Source: Nitrospinaceae bacterium (GTDB lineage Bacteria > Nitrospinota > Nitrospinia > Nitrospinales > Nitrospinaceae). Taken from it: a stretch of DNA of 64,000 bases. Each line of letters begins with the position of its first letter. Within the stretch, counting starts at the first letter, position 1. The notes under the pieces were generated by a model that saw only the letters and a program-made list of their open reading frames with translations, did not search any database and was not told the origin of the DNA. The stretch lies in contig JAHELC010000004.1 of the NCBI GenBank assembly GCA_024644405.1, forward strand, positions 62,001 to 126,000, in the 5' to 3' direction. Positions 60,326 through 64,000 of this stretch are shown in pieces. Made by a program: the position numbers and the translations under genes.

Positions 60326-61879
60326 TTATGCCGGGTTCAGTGCTGACCGGACTTCTTCCCGCAGTTGCGTCTTCAGGATTTTGCCGACCGGGTTTTTGGG
60401 CAGGCTTTCATAAAATTTGAAATGGTCGGGAACGCTGAAGGGCGGCAGTTTATCGCGGCAGTATTGTTTCAATTCCGACTCCGTTGTCTGTTGGTCCTCT
60501 CTCAGAACGACACAGGCCACGACCTGTTCTCCCAGTCGTGGATGGGGGATTCCCACCGCAGCGGCTTCCATGAGGGCAGGGTGATTGATCAGCACATTTT
60601 CAATAGCCAAAGGCGCCACGTTTTCCCCGGCGCGAATGATCAAATCCTTTTTTCTGCCGGCGGAGATATAAAGACGGCCCTGTGCATCGAGATGTCCCAG
60701 ATCCCCGGTTTTGAACCAGCCGTCCGCTGTTAATGCTCCACGGCTCTCCTCCGGAAGTTTCCAGTAACCCGGCATCACCGTTGCCCCCTTGACGAATATT
60801 TCTCCCACGTCGCCTGGCGGGACGGCTTGTCCCAGTTCGTCAACGATTTTAACCTGTACGTTGGGCAGCACCGGACCGACTGAGCCCACCACGCTTCCTT
60901 CCTTTATCGTGTTGACGGAAATCACGGGTGAAGTTTCTGTCAGGCCGTAACCCTCGAGGACGGTGACCTTCATGACATCTTCAACCTTGTGGAGCAGAGC
61001 GTGGGGAAGTGCCGCGCCTCCTGAAATACAATAACGCAAAGTTGAAAGTTTGTAATCCCCGCGCGCCATCAGTTGCACCAGGAACGAGTAGATCGTCGGA
61101 ACCAGTGGAAGTACCGTGGCCTGATACCGGTCGATGGCGGACAATATGGATTTGGGCTGAAACTGAGGCAACAGGATCAATGTGCCCCCGACCCGGAGCA
61201 GCAACAGTGCGATCATGTTGCCGAACGAATGGAACAGGGGAAGCGCCATAATCGCCCGATCTTCCGGTTGAAGCGGCAAATGCGCCTCAACCCCTTTCGA
61301 GTTGACGTCAAACATGGTTTCGTTCAACATCACGCCCTTGGGTTTTGCTGTGGTGCCGGATGTGTACATGATGACGTCCGGAATTCCTTCGGCGCGCGAG
61401 TGGCGCGGCTGGGCTTTATCCGGTCGGGCGGACTGGAGAAAATCATCGAACAGGATCGTACCCTCAACAGGCAACCCCAAATCCGGTGCCGGAGAAGTGG
61501 TGATACGCACTTTGAATTTCGCAAAAAACGGTGCCGTCTCCGGTTTGATGAAAGCCGGATTGACCACCAGTTGATCCACCCCCGCATCCTGAGTGATATA
61601 GATCAGATCCTCGGGCGTCAGCATAAAATTGTAGGGAACCACCGGCAGGCCCTTGAGCAGAGCGCCGAGAAAAGCGATCAGGTATTCTTTTTGATTGAGA
61701 CACAGCAGGCCCAGTTTGCTGTCAGGTTCAAGCGAAAGAGTATCCAGCCCGCCGGCAAAACGCGCCACCTGGTCCAACAATTGGGCATAGGTCACTGTGG
61801 CTTCGCCATCGATAATAGCGGGATGGTCCGGTTGTTCTTGGGCGTGGGTTTTGATGAATCGGTAAAATTCGAGAGCCAT
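60326..61879 (-). CDS. Acyl-CoA synthetase / AMP-dependent ligase
   Basis: A 517-residue ANL-superfamily enzyme that activates a carboxylic acid with ATP and joins it to CoA. The P-loop-like MYTSGTTAKPKGVML is at about residues 170-184, YGLTETSPVIS at about 310, and the adenylate/hinge region GWFKTGDLGHLDAQGRLYIS near 395, with PKNPVGKILKTQLRE supplying the C-terminal catalytic Lys. The fatty acyl-CoA ligase subgroup fits best. It is divergent from the RND efflux operon. Confidence 0.88.
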   Translation of the reverse strand: MALEFYRFIKTHAQEQPDHPAIIDGEATVTYAQLLDQVARFAGGLDTLSLEPDSKLGLLCLNQKEYLIAFLGALLKGLPVVPYNFMLTPEDLIYITQDAGVDQLVVNPAFIKPETAPFFAKFKVRITTSPAPDLGLPVEGTILFDDFLQSARPDKAQPRHSRAEGIPDVIMYTSGTTAKPKGVMLNETMFDVNSKGVEAHLPLQPEDRAIMALPLFHSFGNMIALLLLRVGGTLILLPQFQPKSILSAIDRYQATVLPLVPTIYSFLVQLMARGDYKLSTLRYCISGGAALPHALLHKVEDVMKVTVLEGYGLTETSPVISVNTIKEGSVVGSVGPVLPNVQVKIVDELGQAVPPGDVGEIFVKGATVMPGYWKLPEESRGALTADGWFKTGDLGHLDAQGRLYISAGRKKDLIIRAGENVAPLAIENVLINHPALMEAAAVGIPHPRLGEQVVACVVLREDQQTTESELKQYCRDKLPPFSVPDHFKFYESLPKNPVGKILKTQLREEVRSALNPA

Positions 61880-62090
61880 TTTGATTGCTGGAGAAAGGGT
61901 TTTAAAGGCCGATCGTGCAGGCGGTTTACTATTAACACGGATTTACCGATAAGGCCAACAGGCAAAAACCTTGCGTTTGATATTTTATCCAACCTCAAGG
62001 CTGAAACTACCATCCAATAAGGTGAGACATTGCATGGATCAAAAATACCCAAAAAAGGGGTTTTGAGGGTATCTATATTTTTAGTGTCAT

Positions 62091-62113
62091 TTTTGTTTGT
62101 ACTTTTGTTTGTA
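62091..62113 (+). repeat. Tandem 12-bp direct repeat in the RND operon upstream region
   Basis: TTTTGTTTGTA occurs at 62091-62101 and again at 62103-62113, 12 bp apart, about 50-70 bp before the adaptor gene. A dyad ATACCC/GGGTAT lies at 62045-62050 and 62067-62072. Either may be a regulator site. Confidence 0.4.
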
Positions 62114-62163
62114 ATCGTATTGCCGATATAAGATAATGAATTACAACCACTTCTAGGAAGATA

Positions 62164-63543
62164 ATGACTCATCGATCACGACATACAGGATTCTTGGAAA
62201 TCCTTGCAGGCAAAGGACTTGCTCTCGGCTTCATCGCGGGGCTGCTGGTGTTTGTTATGGCTTGCAGCCAGACGGACACGGAGGATTCCACAAAAAAGCG
62301 AAATCGGGAACTTATCCTTCCGGTCCAGATCGGCAAAGTGATTTTCAAAGATATCGTCGATGAAATCAATTCGGTGGGTAATGTGGTGGCGGAGCAACGG
62401 GTGGTCATCACTTCTGAAGTGGAAGGGCGCCTGAAGTCGATACCGGTTGAAGAGGGATCGAGAGTCAAAGAGGGGCAGGTGCTGGCACTTATCGACCTCC
62501 GGGATTTCCGCCTTCAGGTGGAGCAATTACAGGCCGAACGGATCAGCGTCCGAAAGGAATACGAAAAAACTTTAAGCGGTCTCCGTCCTGAGGAACAGGA
62601 AAAACTGCAGGCGCAGGTCCAGGCGGATCAGAGTTCTTACGATCTCGCGGTGAAAGAACACCGGAGAATGGAACAACTGGTTCTGGATGGTGTGGTGTCT
62701 CAATCGCTGTTGGATGAAGCCAACGACAAAGTGGCCCGCGCCCAGGAAACACTGCGTTCCAGCAAGGCGGCGTTGTCGGCAGGGGCCAAGTCCCGGGAAG
62801 AAGATATTCTGCAAAGTAAATCCAACCTGGATTCGATCACTAAAAAACTGGAAATGGCACAATTGAACCTGTCCAAGGCGATCATTAAAGCGCCTTTTGA
62901 AGGTGTGATCATTTCCAAAAGAATCGAAGTGGGTGCCTATGCCGGGGCCGGCACGCCCATTCTGGAGATGATCGGATCTTCCAAGCTGAAAGCAGTGTTG
63001 GAAATCCCCCAGAGTTATCGCGGCAAGCTGGAGAAAACCAGCCGCATCGATTTCAAGGTGGATGAATTGGGCCTTGGTTTTGTTATGGATGAAAATTTGA
63101 AGCAACGGATGCGCGTGATTCCCGATGCCAGTATTTTTTCGGGAAATATCAAGGTGCAGGTGGAATTACCCGGCCACCTCAACAACTTGTTTCCAGGATT
63201 GACGCTTGAAGCTCGCCTGCAGTTTGAAACCCGCCGCCAGGTCAAGCATGTACCGTCCATTTCACTGGTGATTGGTGAAAATGGAACGGTGGTTTATGTC
63301 GTGGATAAAGGGCATGCCAAGCTGGTGCCGGTGCGGGCGTTCAAGGAGCGGGACGGTCTGGTGGAGATTGATGATTTCACCCATCAGTTGACCCGGGACA
63401 CCCAATTGATCCAGCGTGGGTCCGGCGCGGTTTTCCCCGGGGTCAAGGTGTTGCTCACCAATCCTGAACCCCAGGCAGAGCCACCCTTCAACGCCGCCGA
63501 AAAAGGGAAAAGCCGTTCCGAGGGCGGCCCGCGAGGCACCTGA
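62164..63543 (+). CDS. RND efflux periplasmic adaptor lipoprotein
   Basis: A 459-residue membrane fusion protein. A lipobox VMACS (Cys at about 34) shows lipid anchoring. Barrel-sandwich half-motifs are GNVVAEQRVVITSEVEGRLK with VEEGSRVKEGQVLALID, and the second half is IIKAPFEGVIISKRIEVGAY. A long coiled coil spans about residues 115-245 (QLQAERISVRKEYEKTL and on). The C-terminal 40 residues are charged and disordered. It bridges the inner-membrane pump, whose gene overlaps by one base, to an outer-membrane channel. Confidence 0.9.
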   Translation: MTHRSRHTGFLEILAGKGLALGFIAGLLVFVMACSQTDTEDSTKKRNRELILPVQIGKVIFKDIVDEINSVGNVVAEQRVVITSEVEGRLKSIPVEEGSRVKEGQVLALIDLRDFRLQVEQLQAERISVRKEYEKTLSGLRPEEQEKLQAQVQADQSSYDLAVKEHRRMEQLVLDGVVSQSLLDEANDKVARAQETLRSSKAALSAGAKSREEDILQSKSNLDSITKKLEMAQLNLSKAIIKAPFEGVIISKRIEVGAYAGAGTPILEMIGSSKLKAVLEIPQSYRGKLEKTSRIDFKVDELGLGFVMDENLKQRMRVIPDASIFSGNIKVQVELPGHLNNLFPGLTLEARLQFETRRQVKHVPSISLVIGENGTVVYVVDKGHAKLVPVRAFKERDGLVEIDDFTHQLTRDTQLIQRGSGAVFPGVKVLLTNPEPQAEPPFNAAEKGKSRSEGGPRGT

Positions 63544-64000
63544 TGAAACTCGTCGACGGTTCCATCCGCAACTACCACACGGTTCTGGTGGCCATCGTGA
63601 TGACGGCTGTCATCGGAATCATCTGTTACAACACACTGCCGCGACAACTCACCCCTACCGTAGACAAACCGCTGATCGAAGTGCGGACCGAATACCGTGG
63701 ACTTTCGCCCAACGAGGTGGAGCGGAATATTACTCGCCGCCTGGAGGAGCAATTGGAGACGGTGGAAGGTCTCAAAAAAATGACCTCGCGGAGCCAGCAT
63801 GGAGAAAGCTCCATTACCCTGGAGTTTGAATGGGGCACCGACAAGAAAATCGCCACCATCGACGTCAACAACAAACTCCAGCAGGTGAAGGATCTTCCGG
63901 TTCTAGCCGACAAGCCGGTACTGAAATCCATCTCCACCGACAACTCGAATCCCATCATGTGGGTGATCGTGGAGAAGCCCAATCCGAAGATGCCGGATAT
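63543..64000 (+). CDS. RND-family efflux permease, N-terminus only
   Basis: The first 152 codons of an inner-membrane proton antiporter; the gene runs off the right edge. The start overlaps the adaptor stop (TGATG). The first helix is VLVAIVMTAVIGIICYNTLP, and the periplasmic porter domain starts PLIEVRTEYRGLSPNEVERN, as in AcrB-type and related RND pumps. Substrate class cannot be told from this part. Confidence 0.9.
   Translation, partial: MKLVDGSIRNYHTVLVAIVMTAVIGIICYNTLPRQLTPTVDKPLIEVRTEYRGLSPNEVERNITRRLEEQLETVEGLKKMTSRSQHGESSITLEFEWGTDKKIATIDVNNKLQQVKDLPVLADKPVLKSISTDNSNPIMWVIVEKPNPKMPD

Noticed and set aside
60326-61879. Assignment of the acyl-CoA ligase to the RND operon function
   Set aside because: The genes are divergent and no shared substrate logic is visible, so no functional link is claimed.
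62045-62072. ATACCC/GGGTAT dyad before the RND operon as a NarL-type site
   Set aside because: The heptamers do not match TACYYMT and the spacing is not 7-2-7; mentioned only as a possible operator.
1-64000. CRISPR arrays, insertion sequences, prophage or integron features
   Set aside because: No regularly spaced repeats, transposase, integrase or phage structural gene was seen on either strand.

Overview
The window reads as chromosome of a free-living Gram-negative bacterium of moderate GC. It encodes an OprB-type porin, several outer-membrane barrels, a lipoprotein, periplasmic adaptors and a large surface-polysaccharide cluster. The overall style (many ECF sigma factors, sugar-nucleotide genes, NtrC/NtrB, NarL-type control) would suit a marine lineage such as Nitrospinota, but that is a low-certainty inference; no rRNA or other taxonomic marker is present. 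I saw no insertion sequence, prophage, CRISPR array or integrase.

Layout. 0-2 kb: an ECF sigma / zinc anti-sigma / ArsM-like operon, divergent from an arsR whose promoter predicts a leaderless mRNA. 2-14 kb: tRNA-modification genes (one open reading frame joins MiaA to a lytic transglycosylase), two tandem aspartoacylase-family genes of which one has lost its whole active site, an NtrB/NtrC pair, ilvE, tRNA-Lys and tRNA-Glu, and an OprB porin. 14-22.6 kb: a long minus-strand block of ECF sigma factor, small protein, two MscS-like channels, a soluble MgtE-like sensor, MgtE, RimB-like protease, RimK, an aspartoacylase-family enzyme and a CDF transporter, which looks like an ion/osmotic homeostasis unit with a protein-glutamylation arm. 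22.8-27.4 kb: a translationally coupled ATP-grasp/dead-M20 fusion, gamma-glutamyltransferase-like enzyme and N-formylglutamate amidohydrolase-like enzyme. 27.5-46 kb: mostly single genes for envelope, redox (DsbD-like plus thioredoxin-like), signalling (CheY-like, CNB-PAS-GGDEF-EAL, LuxR/NarL type) and membrane functions.

46-58.4 kb: the polysaccharide region. It has two GDP-mannose dehydratase paralogues, a glycosyltransferase-methyltransferase fusion, rmlD-rmlA-rmlB without rmlC, a DegT aminotransferase with an N-terminal PIN-like domain, and a UDP-HexNAc 6-dehydrogenase, interrupted by nadE on the other strand. 58.7-64 kb: a lysine-rich small ORF, a TPR/FGE-sulfatase protein, an acyl-CoA ligase, and an RND efflux operon cut by the right edge.

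The points most worth a second look are: the catalytically empty M14 subunit overlapping an intact one; the ATP-grasp/M20-pseudoenzyme operon; the PIN-DegT and MiaA-Slt fusions; the sigma-to-channels-to-RimK block with a 13-bp hairpin abutting a ribosome-binding site; and a promoter with a NarL-type 7-2-7 site plus an FNR-type box upstream of a small secreted protein of unknown function. All functional calls are from reading the sequence; no database search was possible.
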